This document shows, piece after piece, positions 51,291 through 60,809 of a DNA stretch of 64,000 nucleotides (positions are counted from its first letter, which is position 1; each line of letters opens with the position of its first letter). The notes beneath the pieces are model-generated. The model ran no database searches. It worked only from the letters and a program-made list of their open reading frames with translations, and was not told where the DNA came from. The DNA comes from Agapetus fuscipes (Eukaryota; Arthropoda; Insecta; Trichoptera; Glossosomatidae): assembly GCA_951799405.1 (NCBI GenBank), contig OX637352.1, positions 13,774,820 through 13,838,819 on the forward strand, given 5' to 3'. The translations under genes were made by a program, and so were the position numbers.

Positions 51291-51345
51291 TAACTGCTCT
51301 CTGGAACAATTTAGTCTATGTCGCTTACTGCCTTTTAACCGTCTA
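51285..51345 (+). other. Empty target site paralogous to the MITE J insertion at 28005
   Basis: ACTGCTCTCTGGAACAATTT, AGTCTATGTCGCTTA and CCTTTTAACCGTC match both flanks of 28005-28284 without the MITE. Confidence 0.75.
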
Positions 51346-51387
51346 TATAAAATGTATCATCTGTTGATATCCATGTTTTATTCAAAT

Positions 51388-51436
51388 CTGCAGAGGCTCT
51401 GCCCCCCCTAGCGCAATGGCAACAGAGTTACAGTTG
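51388..51436 (+). mobile_element. LINE-Q 3' scrap
   Basis: TGCAGAGGCTCTGCCCCCCC, TAGCGCAATGGCAACAGAGT and TACAGTT, about 48 bases before the last SH2B exon. Confidence 0.6.
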
Positions 51437-51483
51437 ATGTCCAGTAAGTATCAGTGAGTTACATGAGTTGACGTTTATTCCAG

Positions 51484-51678
51484 TTGGGCGCGACGCACGC
51501 CGGCGACGTTCGCATGCGTCACTCGGAGCTGGAGGCGCTGTGGGCCGCGGCAGGCAGCGCTGCGGGGTCAGCGGCGCAAGCCACGGCAGCGCAGGCAGCG
51601 GAGGGGACCAGCGCAAGCGACGACGAGGCTAACACAAGTACCACACGGGCCGTGGACAACCAGTATAGCTTTGTATGA
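51484..51678 (+). CDS. SH2B: SH2B/Lnk adaptor, coding exon 6 (C-terminus, Cbl-binding tyrosine)
   Basis: Acceptor TTTATTCCAG|TTG (phase 0) to TGA at 51676-51678; residues 460-523. After an Ala/Ser-rich stretch the protein ends TRAVDNQYSFV. This fits the RA(V/I)xNQ(pY)(S/T) motif that recruits the Cbl phosphotyrosine-binding domain in APS/SH2B2, SH2B1 and LNK. The tyrosine is residue 520. The motif makes this exon assignment firm despite the 13.2-kb intron. A further small exon inside that intron cannot be excluded, but phases join without one. Confidence 0.93.
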   Translation: MGATHAGDVRMRHSELEALWAAAGSAAGSAAQATAAQAAEGTSASDDEANTSTTRAVDNQYSFV

Positions 51679-51756
51679 AGGAGACAGTGCACTCTAGTTT
51701 AAAGCTTGCAAACAGAAGTGAGAAATGATAGTTGCTTTTGAGGATCTGTTGTTGTG
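51679..51756 (+). other. SH2B 3' UTR start
   Basis: Sequence after the stop up to the first repeat. No clear poly-A signal within this short stretch, so the UTR may run into SINE-T. Confidence 0.4.
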
Positions 51757-52203
51757 GTCCAGACTGGTCCATGGTCTAGTAGTTAACAATTTGGACTCGT
51801 AATTGGAAAGAAGTGGTTTCAATTCCTGGCGGAGCATAAAAATATATTTAATTTTTCAAAGATGCTCTTTGTTGGGTTGAAAAATTAATCTGCCTTTACC
51901 AAAGACTGGACTCCATAGATCTAGCCTTACAGCAAATGGGTCTTGCTTGAGAATCGGCATTTTCTATAGTGATGTCACCCCTGTTTCAGGGAAGGTCGGC
52001 AAGAGTTGCAGGGCTGATGTCCGTTTGAGAATTGGGTTTTTATATTGTAGGTCCACATGCGGCATGTGTGAGCGGGAAATTATGTGTGTCTGCTTGTGGG
52101 AATGCATTAAATATGAATCTCAAATGATACAGATCCTTGCAGCTTAGATTAAGATGACGAAGCTCTCAGAGGGCAGCGCTCACTAAGTAAATCATCCTAC
52201 TTT
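51757..52203 (+). mobile_element. SINE-T split by RepA
   Basis: Head and body at 51757-51968 (CCATGGTCTAGTAGTTAACA, TTGCTTGAGAATCGGC). The tail at 52153-52203 (GACGAAGCTCTCAGAGGGCA, CAGCGCTCACTAAGTAAATC). Confidence 0.75.
51969..52152 (+). repeat. RepA insertion inside SINE-T
   Basis: 5'-truncated RepA beginning TGTCACCCCTGTTTCAGGGA and ending GCAGCTTAGATTA. GATG occurs at both junctions, a possible short target duplication. Confidence 0.75.
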
Positions 52204-52239
52204 TATAAGACTTTTTTCAAGGTGTTCAAAATCTGTATT

Positions 52240-52370
52240 GTAAAGATATATGGACATATTTTTATGCACGCCCACAAGCAGAGATGTGTCAGCTTGCACT
52301 TACGCATGCTGCATGTGTACTCACAAAATAAATCAAACTTCAAATGAACATCAACCTTACAACTAAATAG
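52240..52370 (-). repeat. RepA fragment, diverged
   Basis: Minus strand GTGTACTCACAAAATAAATC region and GCAGAGATGTGTCAGCTTGC. Confidence 0.55.
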
Positions 52371-52429
52371 GGTAAATAAATTGCTTTCCTCTGCAAATTT
52401 ATTGAAAAATAAATACATCATCTTCAAGC

Positions 52430-52545
52430 TGAAGAAGCCCGTCACAGACATGGGTGAAACGTCTGGAAGCTCCAGCTCCAATAGACCACGGTAACAGATT
52501 CCGGAAAGCAACTCTCCAGCGTCAGAAAGGAGAACTCGTTGCAGT
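52430..52545 (+). repeat. Unclassified repeat shared with 39025-39130
   Basis: CATCATCTTCAAGCTGAAGA, AGCCCGTCACAGACATGGGT. Confidence 0.5.
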
Positions 52546-52919
52546 TCCCTTTGAATAGAGCAGTAAGATCTTTTACTATGTAAGAAAGTCATCGAGCAGG
52601 GGTGAGCGTTCCACGCAGGCAAAGGTAGGCAACAGATGAGTCATATAAAACCTTCTTGTTTGAGTGCCACTTCTAACGAAGATGGGCGAGCATCATAGCT
52701 ATTTTTACTTTACATGCTGCAGGTCTTAATAGGGATTCGGTGCTTTTGTTAAATCATTGTCGCAGGCTCTTCAACCACAAGTCCTTGTATAAAACCAAAA
52801 ACGGAAATCTAGAATATTTTTTCAAAATAAATAGAAACATACAGATGCCATTTTCTGTGTTTCTTTGTATTCATCTAATTTTTTTTAAATGAATCTTGGA
52901 TTGATTGAGTCTACTTAAT
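52546..52919. other. Unassigned spacer
   Basis: No gene or recognised element. Confidence 0.4.
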
Positions 52920-53225
52920 AGAAAGATCAGTTGGTAGAGCGCTTGCATTCAATGACAAGACGGCTAGGGTTTGATCCCCTCTAAGGGCGTCAGAAATGAT
53001 TTCCCACTGTTTGAGAAATGGCGCTTTTTAGCAACAACTAAGCTCGTAAAAATTCAGGTTGATAAGTAAGTAGCTAGAATGCTTGCATTCCATGCCGAGC
53101 GCTCGGGTTCGATGGCCACCGAGAGTATCAAATGATTTCCCGTTTCGGTGTTTATTTCAAACCCAAAATAAAAATACTGCCAACTCAGCCTTCACAAGAA
53201 ACTAGAACCTGCAACCTCAGGAGCA
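52920..53225 (+). mobile_element. Two SINE-G heads in tandem
   Basis: First at 52920-53010 (GATCAGTTGGTAGAGCGCTT, GGGTTTGATCCCC). Second at 53060-53225 (AGTAGCTAGAATGCTTGCAT, GGGTTCGATGGCCACCGAG) with part of the body. A SINE-T scrap (TTGAGAAATGGCGCTTTTTA) lies between. Confidence 0.6.
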
Positions 53226-53598
53226 GAGAAACAAACACGTAAGACGTATAGTACACTGTATTTGCAGTCAGGAACGGGCACAGCATTTCAAGTATGGTTA
53301 GGCAAGCATTTGTATTTTTCCAGTCCCTGGAAGACCAGATATTTATTTATTGTACAAATCTATCGGTACATTATGTATGTTTTGCATTTAAAGGTTTTCT
53401 GAAGCTCAAAATCATTTCAGATCAGTTAAAATCTACTCCACAATCTTTTTGTTGTTATTTATTAAGTATGGCAACAACTAATTGCCTTCATTAAGATTTT
53501 GCCACTGTTGGCTACGTTACACATAGATACGTTTTTTAAGTATATAATTTGATTGCTTGACTGTATACTTTTAAATTTTAAAAGCAAGAGATCATGGT
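53226..53598. other. Unassigned AT-rich spacer
   Basis: Short frames only, no family recognised. Confidence 0.4.
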
Positions 53599-53803
53599 CT
53601 GAAGCCTCAATGGGCGTAGGTAGACCTTACGGTATCTATTTGAAAATGGAACACAATTAAAGATGGCGGCAGGTAAACAGATGATCCATTTTGTATGGTA
53701 CCTACAGCAATCAGCTGTTTCTATGCCGCCATGTTATATTGCGTTCTATCTTCAAACCGTTACGGTGAGATCTACCAACGTCCGTTGAGACTTGAGACCC
53801 AGA
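53599..53803. mobile_element. MITE with inverted ends, about 205 bp
   Basis: The left end GTCTGAAGCCTCAATGGGCG, TAGGTAGACCTTACGG and the right end CCGTTACGGTGAGATCTACC, AACGTCCGTTGAGACTTGAG are inverted with moderate divergence. GATGGCGGCAGGTAAACAG and CTGTTTCTATGCCGCC pair inside. Confidence 0.65.
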
Positions 53804-53822
53804 ATTTGTGTCTGAATTGTCA

Positions 53823-54030
53823 TAGTACGAGTTTTTTCACAATATTCGAAGTATTTAGTATTCGAGAAAAATGTATTTGAACTTGAAAAGCACCTCTGGC
53901 AAAACAAGTTTCGAATAGAGCAGTAAGAGCAGTAAGTTTCGAAACTTTTTTTGCCAGAGGTGCTTTTCAAGTTCACATACATTTTTCTCAAATACTTAAT
54001 AGTTCGAGTATTGTAAAAAAACTCATACTA
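53823..54030. mobile_element. Foldback element with about 93-bp arms
   Basis: Arms 53823-53915 and 53938-54030 are inverted: GTACGAGTTTTTTCACAATA, GAACTTGAAAAGCACCTCTG and its complement. The loop is about 22 bases. An ACGA-to-ATGA and other point differences show some age. Confidence 0.85.
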
Positions 54031-54270
54031 CTTACGGGTACCTACAGAAATATTTTTGTTTCAATAAAGTATAGGTACCAAGTATTGTTTTAACTAAGTA
54101 TTATATGTTTTTACATATTTATTACAAGTATTTTTAATGAGTGTTGCAGCTAGTAAAAATCACATTGTTATTTTAGCCTCATAGAACCAAATGCGACAAT
54201 TTAGTTTTTTTTAAATGAGATATATACTATAGTTAAATGTAACTAATGATTTACATTTCTTTGTAATACA

Positions 54271-54503
54271 CATTGGTATGTGTCTGACCACACATACTGT
54301 TAAAATGTCTCACTTTGCCGATGTCACTTCAGTTTCAGGGAAGGTTGGCAAAAGTTCCAAATTTTATGTTCAATTGAGGTTTGGGTATTTATTTTGTAAG
54401 TACACATACAGCATTTGTAAGCGTTAACTTATACGTGTCTACTTGTGGTCATGCATTTAATAATAACCTTGAATGTTAATATATTTTTGCAACTTAGATT
54501 ATA
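54271..54503 (+). repeat. RepA copy, diverged
   Basis: CATTGGTATGTGTCTGACCA to TTTGCAACTTAGATTATA. Confidence 0.75.
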
Positions 54504-55300
54504 AAATATCTAAATACAAAGGAAATAATTTTCTCATTGTTTCCATATATTTACCTGATTTTTTGCAAAAATCCAAATTTGCGGCCTTTGGTTCTATATT
54601 CCTCATATACCTGTCTATCTGTGACATTTGATAGCTGAGAAAAAAATCAAATTTCGGACTTCCATTCCGAAACCATTTGGAATGTTTAAATGGCTGTAAA
54701 AATACCGCATGTATACAAAAATGCAGCTTTTTGAAAAAATATATTTTATTATTATACCTACTTGTTTTTTTCTTTTCACTGGCAACTATTGTATTATTAG
54801 CCATATAAAAAAATGTTCTTTTTTTAAATGGAATAAAATTAAGATTCCATGTTCCTTTTTTAAAAGATAATTCGTAATTAAAATTTTACACATAAAAAAA
54901 GCAATGGACTAAGAATATTTTAAATGTGGGGAATAAATGCGATGTCATCTGTCCGTGCTAAAGACAGTACAGAGCGTCATAATTCCGATACAATATTATG
55001 TAGGTAGTTTGAAAAGACACTAAAGTTCACCGTACTGCATTTAGCATTACCGCCAACTGTATGGGCTCTCAGTGCTGTAAACTAGTAAAAATCCCTGATT
55101 ATTGGGAATCCATTTTTTATTTACTTTTTTTTCTGAATTTCCGAATATGCGGAGTTCATTGTATTATTTATATTTTAAAAAATCAATTAAATGTATTATA
55201 ATGAATAACCTTTTTTAAGGTTATCAACTATTTTTATTGTCAGCTTTTGTTAAAAACATTTCTTATCATCTATCTACCTGTATGTGTGAATGGAGTGCAT
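54504..55300. other. Unassigned AT-rich spacer
   Basis: No gene or recognised element. Confidence 0.4.
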
Positions 55301-55304
55301 ACAA

Positions 55305-55370
55305 TCGACATCGAAAAAAATATGTGACTTCACGCGGCCTGATTGCTAGGGAAAAAGCTAGCTTATATTT
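55305..55370 (+). repeat. Repeat D fragment
   Basis: GTGACTTCACGCGGCCTGAT, TGCTAGGGAAAAAGCTAGC. Confidence 0.55.
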
Positions 55371-55531
55371 TATTACTTTCTAATGGCCGTAATGACACAA
55401 ACCAGTGTGCGGGCAAATGTCACACTTGTATAGGGCTACGCAACCAAAGTCCCTAGTAACCATAAACAAAATATTATTTTGCCTAAGTCTAAGCTGGAGT
55501 TACGGTCGATTGACATGCTAACAAATTATAA

Positions 55532-55732
55532 TTTATTTCAATGTTAATTACTTTTTTCGGATATTAGACGAAGGCAACGTCTTCAGGAGGCACCGTTTCT
55601 GTGCAATGATCGAGAATGAACTGGGTTCACAAAAAAATTAATGAAACGTCAAGAATTCTCATTTTGAACTCAAAAGTTCTCCCACAACGCTTCGTCTAAT
55701 ATCCGAAAAGTGTCATTAACTTTGAAATTAAT
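55532..55732. mobile_element. Foldback element, about 42-bp arms
   Basis: TTCGGATATTAGACGAAG at 55555-55572 and CTTCGTCTAATATCCGAA at 55690-55708 are exact complements. The outer parts also pair (AATGTTAATTAC / GTCATTAACTTTG). Confidence 0.75.
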
Positions 55733-55737
55733 TGTAA

Positions 55738-56230
55738 TAATAATAAAATTAGGATGATTTATTTGGTGAGTGCTGTTTTCGTGTGAATCACACCTCAAGA
55801 GCCCTCTGTTGCCGGTCTTTGGTAGAGGTATATGAATTTTTCAATCCAGCGAAGAGAATATTTGAAAATATAAATGGTATATTTTTGCTCTATTGGGATC
55901 CGAACCCATAACCTTCCAAATACGAGTCCGAAACGTTACCACTAGACCAGGGGTGCCCATACTTTTTCTTGAGGAGATCGACTTAGCAAAAATTTATGAA
56001 TAGAAGATCGACATTTTAACTATTTAGCCCAACAAATATAACTCATAATTAATAATGTATAAATATTTATTAAGAAAAAAACTAGCATAATATGTAAAAT
56101 TACATTGAGTGGAAAATGTCAAATCAGTTTTAAGTCGATTACTGTAATTTTAGCTATCCTCGGCGATCGACCTTAAAACCTTCCGCGATCGACCGTATGG
56201 GCACCTCTGCACTAGACTATGGACTGACCT
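55738..56230 (-). mobile_element. SINE-T split by a hAT-like MITE
   Basis: Minus SINE-T tail and body are at 55738-55947 (GAGGTGTGATTCACACGAAA). The head resumes at 56210-56230 (GGTCAGTCCATAGTCTAGTG on minus). The element between them defines the break. Confidence 0.8.
55948..56209. mobile_element. hAT-like MITE, 262 bp, perfect 8-bp target duplication
   Basis: Ends CAGGGGTGCCCATAC and GTATGGGCACCTCTG. CACTAGAC is at 55940-55947 and 56210-56217. An 8-bp duplication and CAGGGGTGCCCA termini are standard for hAT elements. No transposase. Confidence 0.92.
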
Positions 56231-56325
56231 TTGGAAACATCACTTTGCCTTTTCCCTAGCAACTCGGGTGTGCGACGTCACAATTCTTTCTATGTCAATT
56301 CATGTTCTGATTATTTAACAATCTT
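56231..56325 (-). repeat. Repeat D fragment
   Basis: Minus strand CATGAATTGACATAGAAAGA, TTGTGACGTCGCACACCCGA, GTTGCTAGGGAAAAGGCAAA. Confidence 0.6.
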
Positions 56326-56812
56326 TTTCCTATGATAGGAATGTATTTAACATGGATTATCTGCCCTTAGCTAATTTTGTTACTGTAAATATGTTTTGCT
56401 TTAGGTATTTTCTAATTTTTGTATATTTTTTATGCATCTTTGAAATGTCTATTACGATAAGGAAATATTATTGATTAAACTATGCGTAGCATTCATACGA
56501 AATTATTGTGCTAAGTGGAACAAAAGATATCTGTGTGTGTGTGTGTGAGCATGGTGCAAAAAGAGATACAGCGAGGTAACAACGTATTCCATATTGTAAA
56601 AACATATATGTATGTGTAAGATTGAATTCATTGTGAAAACTGCCATCTGTTTAAAAGTTGCCAAAGCTTAATTTCCATGCCGATTTACCATCATAATGAC
56701 AGCCTTTGTTCGAGGATGCATACATAATAATGTGTAATAAATTGTGACATTAAAGTCAGTTCATCTTCAATTATCGTCTGTAAAGGGTGCCTCCTGAAGA
56801 CGTTGGCTATGT
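56326..56812. other. Unassigned spacer with a short (GT)n
   Basis: A GTGTGTGTGTGTGTG run near 56532. No gene. Confidence 0.4.
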
Positions 56813-57178
56813 CGTTGATGATGATGAACTCTTTATAGCGCCGTTTTGTGGTGTAGTCACTCCAAGGGCGCTTGTGTGAATGATGCCAGAAATTTGCTTG
56901 TCTTCAGGGCGCTTTGAAACTTTCCATGGTCCTCTACCTCTCTCACATGATGAGGCAGGTGGTTCCAGTCCAGAGTACCAGCAACTGCAAATGCACACTC
57001 TCCAAACACTGATACATTTGGAAACACAAGATATTTGGGTGTCTCTTCAAATAAAGCTTTGTGGACCATCAAGAATACTTTAAACCTGACGCTCTCTGGG
57101 ACACGGAGCCAGTGAAGCTTCTGGAGAAGAGGAGTGATGTGAATAAATTTTGACTGACCAGCGATCATGCGAGCACAT
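56813..57178 (-). mobile_element. LINE-C 3' end with internal deletion
   Basis: Minus frame ITPLLQKLHWLRVPESVRFK, FGECAFAVAGTLDWNHLPHH, ASFTQAPLE stop. Around 25 codons between PKYL and NVSVFGE are missing. The 3' end has AAGCGCCCTTGGAGTGACTA and an ATC tail. Confidence 0.8.
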
Positions 57179-57189
57179 GCATTGCATTC

Positions 57190-57492
57190 TTGGACCGGTC
57201 CGTAGTCCAGTGGCAACACTTCGGACTCGTAAATGGAAGGTTGTGGATTCGAATCCCGGCGGAGCACAAAAAATATAGCATTTAAGTATATTTCCAAAAT
57301 GTGCTCTTTGCTGGGCTGAAGAATTCATAAACCTTTACCAAAGATCGGTCACTGAAAGATCCATCCAACCTTACAACAACTGGGTCTTGCTTGAGAATTG
57401 GCGCTTTCTACAGCGACGACCAAGCTCGCAGAGGGCTCTTGAGGTGTGATACACACAAAAACAGCGCTCAACAAATAAATCATCCTAATATA
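57190..57492 (+). mobile_element. SINE-T, full unit
   Basis: CCGTAGTCCAGTGGCAACAC, GGATTCGAATCCCGGCGGAG, body, GAGGTGTGATACACACAAAA, AAATAAATCATCCTAATATA. One of the best-preserved copies. It follows a LINE-C end of the type whose tail it shares. Confidence 0.9.
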
Positions 57493-57970
57493 TATTGATG
57501 AGCATTAATGTCGCCTGCCAACATCATTAATAATTTATGTTTATTATTTCATGAAATAATGGTTCGTCTTGTTTCAATTTGTTAAATGTATTGTATGAAA
57601 ATATTTAATTTTGTATGGAAATTAAGCTTCTGCTATCCTTTAACACATTGCAATTTCATAGATGAATAAGCTTTTATTTAAATTATTGTTATTATCATAA
57701 ATATAACTAGTATTATAAGTGCTTGCTTTAAAGTTATTAAGTATCTAATACTTATTAAGAACAACATCGCGCTGTATCTTTTTAATGCTCCCTGTTCATA
57801 TAATATTTGATATGAAAATATTACCTACTTTATAAGATTACTAACTTCAGTGTATAAATTAATAAATTATAGGCAATGACTGTTTCAAAGCAATTGTTTT
57901 ATTCTTAGAGTACAATAGAACCTCAATTATCCAAGTCAGCTTTATTCAAAGCATCAATTAACAAGCAAAG
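57493..57970. other. AT-rich spacer
   Basis: No gene or recognised element. Confidence 0.4.
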
Positions 57971-57971
57971 G

Positions 57972-58071
57972 AGAGACAAATAGCTGGCACGAAAAGGCAC
58001 TGCCTTTACAAGAGGATGGCAACCAGGAGAAACAAATGGCTAGCACATCAAGGCACTGACTTTGCAAGAGA
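57972..58071 (+). repeat. Tandem duplication, about 55 bp, diverged
   Basis: GAGACAAATAGCTGGCACGA and GAGAAACAAATGGCTAGCAC begin two similar units, each followed by AAGGCACTG and GCAAGAG or ACAAGAG. Confidence 0.6.
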
Positions 58072-58256
58072 TCCTAATCCACAACCTTCCATTTACGAGT
58101 CCAAAGTGTTGCCACTGGACTACGGACCGGTCCAAGATGCCAACGACACGCGGTGTACCTGAGCAGTCACCCATCCAAGTAGCATCCGCGCCCAATGTTG
58201 CTTAACTTCGGTGATCTGCCGAGAACCGGTGCTTTCAACATGGTATCGCCGTTGGC
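58072..58256 (-). mobile_element. 5S-tRNA chimeric SINE, 3' part lost
   Basis: Minus strand 5S-like head GCCAACGGCGATACCATGTT (nearly complete) followed by the tRNA head CCGTAGTCCAGTGGCAACAC and cut at the B box. The 5S part here includes CACCGAAGTTAAGCAAC and GGATGGGTGACTGCTCAGG. Confidence 0.8.
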
Positions 58257-58325
58257 AAATTATCAAAAGTGAATCATTTTTTTTACAGCAGCTGGTCAGC
58301 TTCATACCAACCTATTAGTCAAGTA
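58257..58325 (-). repeat. RepA 5' fragment
   Basis: ACTTGACTAATAGGTTGGTA on minus, ending at the SINE junction. Confidence 0.6.
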
Positions 58326-58825
58326 AGTATAATAAAATGATTAGGTTTTTTTTGTACATGAAAAAGTTCTACAACAGCCATAAAATAATTTGAAAATAGA
58401 ACCATAGTCTTTTTTTTTTAAACTCTGTTCAATTGTTTTTTAACAAACAAAAATAATGGCAGTGTCATCATATGAAATGTTCATAATTTTCCAATAAAAT
58501 GGATAAAAAAAGACCTACTAAAAATGAGTAAGAATTAACTTATATTTCCTTTATTAAATTATAATGCAACATTAACCATAGAGTCCTCTTTGAGTCATTG
58601 AACACAAGTTCTTCTTCTTGTGTCTCTTGAGTGAAGATTGGCCGTCATCATAGGAATTTGCGCCTTCGATACCGCAGCACTAAAGAGGAATCTTGCGCTT
58701 CTGCCAAACCACCGTCTCAGGTTCTTCAACCAAAATGTTCTTCAACCTGAAGCTCGCATTTCCTCAATTTCTTCCTGTAAGATGAGATGCAAGAGTGAAT
58801 ACTTCTCATTTCTCAGTATGTCTAT
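58326..58825. other. Unassigned spacer
   Basis: No gene recognised. A frame at 58638-58943 runs into RepA and is not credible as a gene. Confidence 0.4.
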
Positions 58826-59293
58826 AAATAATCTAAGTTGCAAAAATATATTAACATTCAAAACTTATATCAAATGCATGCTCACAAACAGACATATGGT
58901 AAGCTCGCGCTTACAAATGCTGAATGTGTACCTACAAATTTAAATCCAAACCTCAAATTCCTAAAACTAAACAAAAATGTTCCTTGACTTATAGGTTGGT
59001 ATGCAGCTGACCACCCATGCTGTAAAAAAATGGTCACTTTGCCAATGTCACCCCTGTTTCAGCGAAGGACAGCAAGAGTTGCAGTCGATGTACTAATGTC
59101 CATTTGACATTTGGATTTTTATGTTGTAGGTTCACATGCGGCATGTACAAGTGCGAACTTGTACGTGTCTGCTTGTGACAATGCATACTATGTGAATCCG
59201 CAATGTAACATATCTTTGCAACTTAGATTAGATTAGAAATGAATATAAACCCTGCAACTTTCGCCGACTTTTCCTGAAACAGGGGTGACATTG
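58826..59293 (-). repeat. RepA split by a second, plus-strand RepA
   Basis: Minus RepA parts at 58826-58958 and 59238-59293 are continuous in RepA coordinates. A plus RepA (58980-59237) lies between them. Confidence 0.7.
58980..59237 (+). repeat. RepA copy inserted in an inverted RepA
   Basis: TTCCTTGACTTATAGG to CAACTTAGATTAGATTAG. Confidence 0.8.
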
Positions 59294-59388
59294 GGGCCGA
59301 AAAAAAACAATTCATACTCAGTTTATACTTATCTTACCAATGATAATTAAGCAACATAAAAATATTATTCCATTATATTTTTTTCTAG

Positions 59389-59761
59389 GAACCAAGATGG
59401 GAAAGACCCTGCATCCCCAAACAATGATAATCCCCCTCGTTCACCCATCAGCACTCAAAAAACAGTCGGCTTCCCGTCAAATCTTGAAGATCCTTCAAAG
59501 CCTGGGCATTCTTCACCGCCTTCTGGACCTCAAGCGCCGCCAACAATCCTCCTGAACCCTTACAGGAAGGAGCTGCCCACTCTATCGGTGGATGGCCGGC
59601 CATCACAGATGCCTTCCACTTACTCTCGTCCCTCCAACTTGCCGTACCTCCTCACCAAGAAGCAGAGACTGTACGTCTTCTGCCGGCTGTACTGGAAGAC
59701 CATGCTGATCATTGTGCTGCCGTTTATTCTTCTTCCCGTCATTACCCATGAAAACACACCT
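59389..59761 (+). CDS. SLC13: SLC13 (Indy-type) transporter, internal exon: N-terminal tail and first membrane segment
   Basis: Member of the SLC13 sodium-dicarboxylate/citrate (or sulfate) transporter family, a plasma membrane protein in animals. Acceptor TTTTTCTAG|G to donor CCT|GTAAGT. The frame is open throughout (124 codons) but has no early ATG, so the start codon lies in an upstream exon that I could not locate. Residues begin with a Pro/Ser-rich cytosolic stretch (NNDNPPRSPISTQKTVGF, HSSPPSGPQAPPTILLNPY). YLLTKKQRLYVFCRLYWKTM and IIVLPFILLPVITHENTP form the first membrane helix. Indy-type proteins have a far shorter tail. A different frame at 59397 with an ATG is a shadow. Confidence 0.82.
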
Positions 59762-59817
59762 GTAAGTACTAGCACGTACAATTAAACAAGTATCGTAGAC
59801 TGATTTGTTGTTAAGTG

Positions 59818-60050
59818 CGACCGGTCCGAAATCCAGTGGTAACACTCCTGACTCGTAAATGGAAGGTTTTGGGTTTAAATCCCGGCGGAGCACAAAAAGA
59901 TATACCCTTTAATTTTCAAATTTGCTCTTAGCTGGGTTAAAATTTTCATAAACCTTTACCAAAGACCGGTCATCAAAAGGTCCATCCAGCCTTACAGCAA
60001 CTGGGTCTTGCTTGAGAATATGCGCTTTGTAGCGACGACTAATCTCGTAA
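59818..60050 (+). mobile_element. SINE-T, 3' tail lost
   Basis: CGACCGGTCCGAAATCCAGT head, GGGTTTAAATCCCGGCGGAG B-box region, body to GCGACGACTAATCTCG. Confidence 0.8.
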
Positions 60051-60055
60051 AAAGT

Positions 60056-60385
60056 CCTGTCGATAGCTCAGTTGGTAGAGTGCTTGCATTCCACGCCGAG
60101 AGCAAGGGTTCGATCCCCACCGAGGGTGTCAGAAATGATTTCCCGTTTCGGTGTCTATTTCAAACCCAAAATAAATACCCGCAAGGTGTACTCAGTCTTC
60201 ACAAGAAATAAAAACCAGCTCTCCAGGAGATGGGAAAACCCCACTTCAATTGATAGTGGTTGATGTGAGGCCGGCCCCCTTACCTGTAAAAATAAATAGG
60301 TGCCCAATTACCACATGGAATCCTTTCGGGGATAACGCAGGCAAGAAGTTACACTATATGTGTAGCTTAGTTGCGTTGCACTGTT
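60056..60385 (+). mobile_element. SINE-G, full unit
   Basis: A box TAGCTCAGTTGG, B box GGGTTCGATCCCC, CCCGTTTCGGTGTCTATTTC, GAGGCCGGCCCCCTTACCTG, CTTTCGGGGATAACGC and end CACTATATGTGTAGCTTAGT. The best complete example of this SINE here (about 330 bp). Confidence 0.85.
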
Positions 60386-60543
60386 TTTGTGTGAGTTTTT
60401 TTTAAATGTGCTTGCTATTGAATGGTCTCTCAGTAAAGGCAGATGAAGTTTTCAACTCTGCTCTGGGAATTAAACCCAAAACCTTCCGATTATGCCTTTT
60501 TAAAAAAAGTTCTAAAAAGTCTTTGCTATCTTCCTGTTTGCAG

Positions 60544-60809
60544 GCCTTCAGGTTCATGTACCTGCTGCTGATGATGGCCATCCTGTGGATGCTGACGCTG
60601 CTGCCCCTGCCCGTGACTGCGCTGCTGCCCATCGCGCTGTTCCCGCCGCTGGGCATCCTGGACTCCACGCTGACCTGCGAGGCCTACATGCGGGACTCCA
60701 TCATGATGTTTGTGGGAGGGCTGATGCTGGCGCTGGGCATACAGTACTCGGGGCTTCCCAAGCGGCTGGCGCTCAAGATGGTTATCATCGTGGGCTGCTC
60801 TCACTACAG
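60544..60809 (+). CDS. SLC13: SLC13 (Indy-type) transporter, internal exon: helices 2-3 region
   Basis: Acceptor TTTGCAG|GCC (phase 0) to donor ACAG|GTAACT (phase 2). AFRFMYLLLMMAILWM, LTLLPLPVTALLPIALFPPL, GILDSTLTCEAYMRDSIMMF and VGGLMLALGIQYSGLPKRLA align well by eye with Indy. LALKMVIIVGCSHY ends the exon. In Indy and human SLC13 proteins the stretch reads W.TEALPL.VT; here the Thr-Glu-Ala is Leu-Thr-Leu, so the conserved Glu is missing. This suggests a diverged paralogue with altered substrate handling, or an annotation problem in one codon region. Confidence 0.92.

Larger units (their letters stand above)
59762..60543. other. SLC13 intron with SINE-T and SINE-G
   Basis: Holds the two SINEs listed below. 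The rest is unassigned. The acceptor is TTCCTGTTTGCAG. Confidence 0.6.

Noticed and set aside
59397..59555. ATG-started frame MGKTLHPQTM in the first SLC13 exon
   Set aside because: It is in a different frame from the membrane helix and ends after 52 codons; the phase-consistent frame is open without it.
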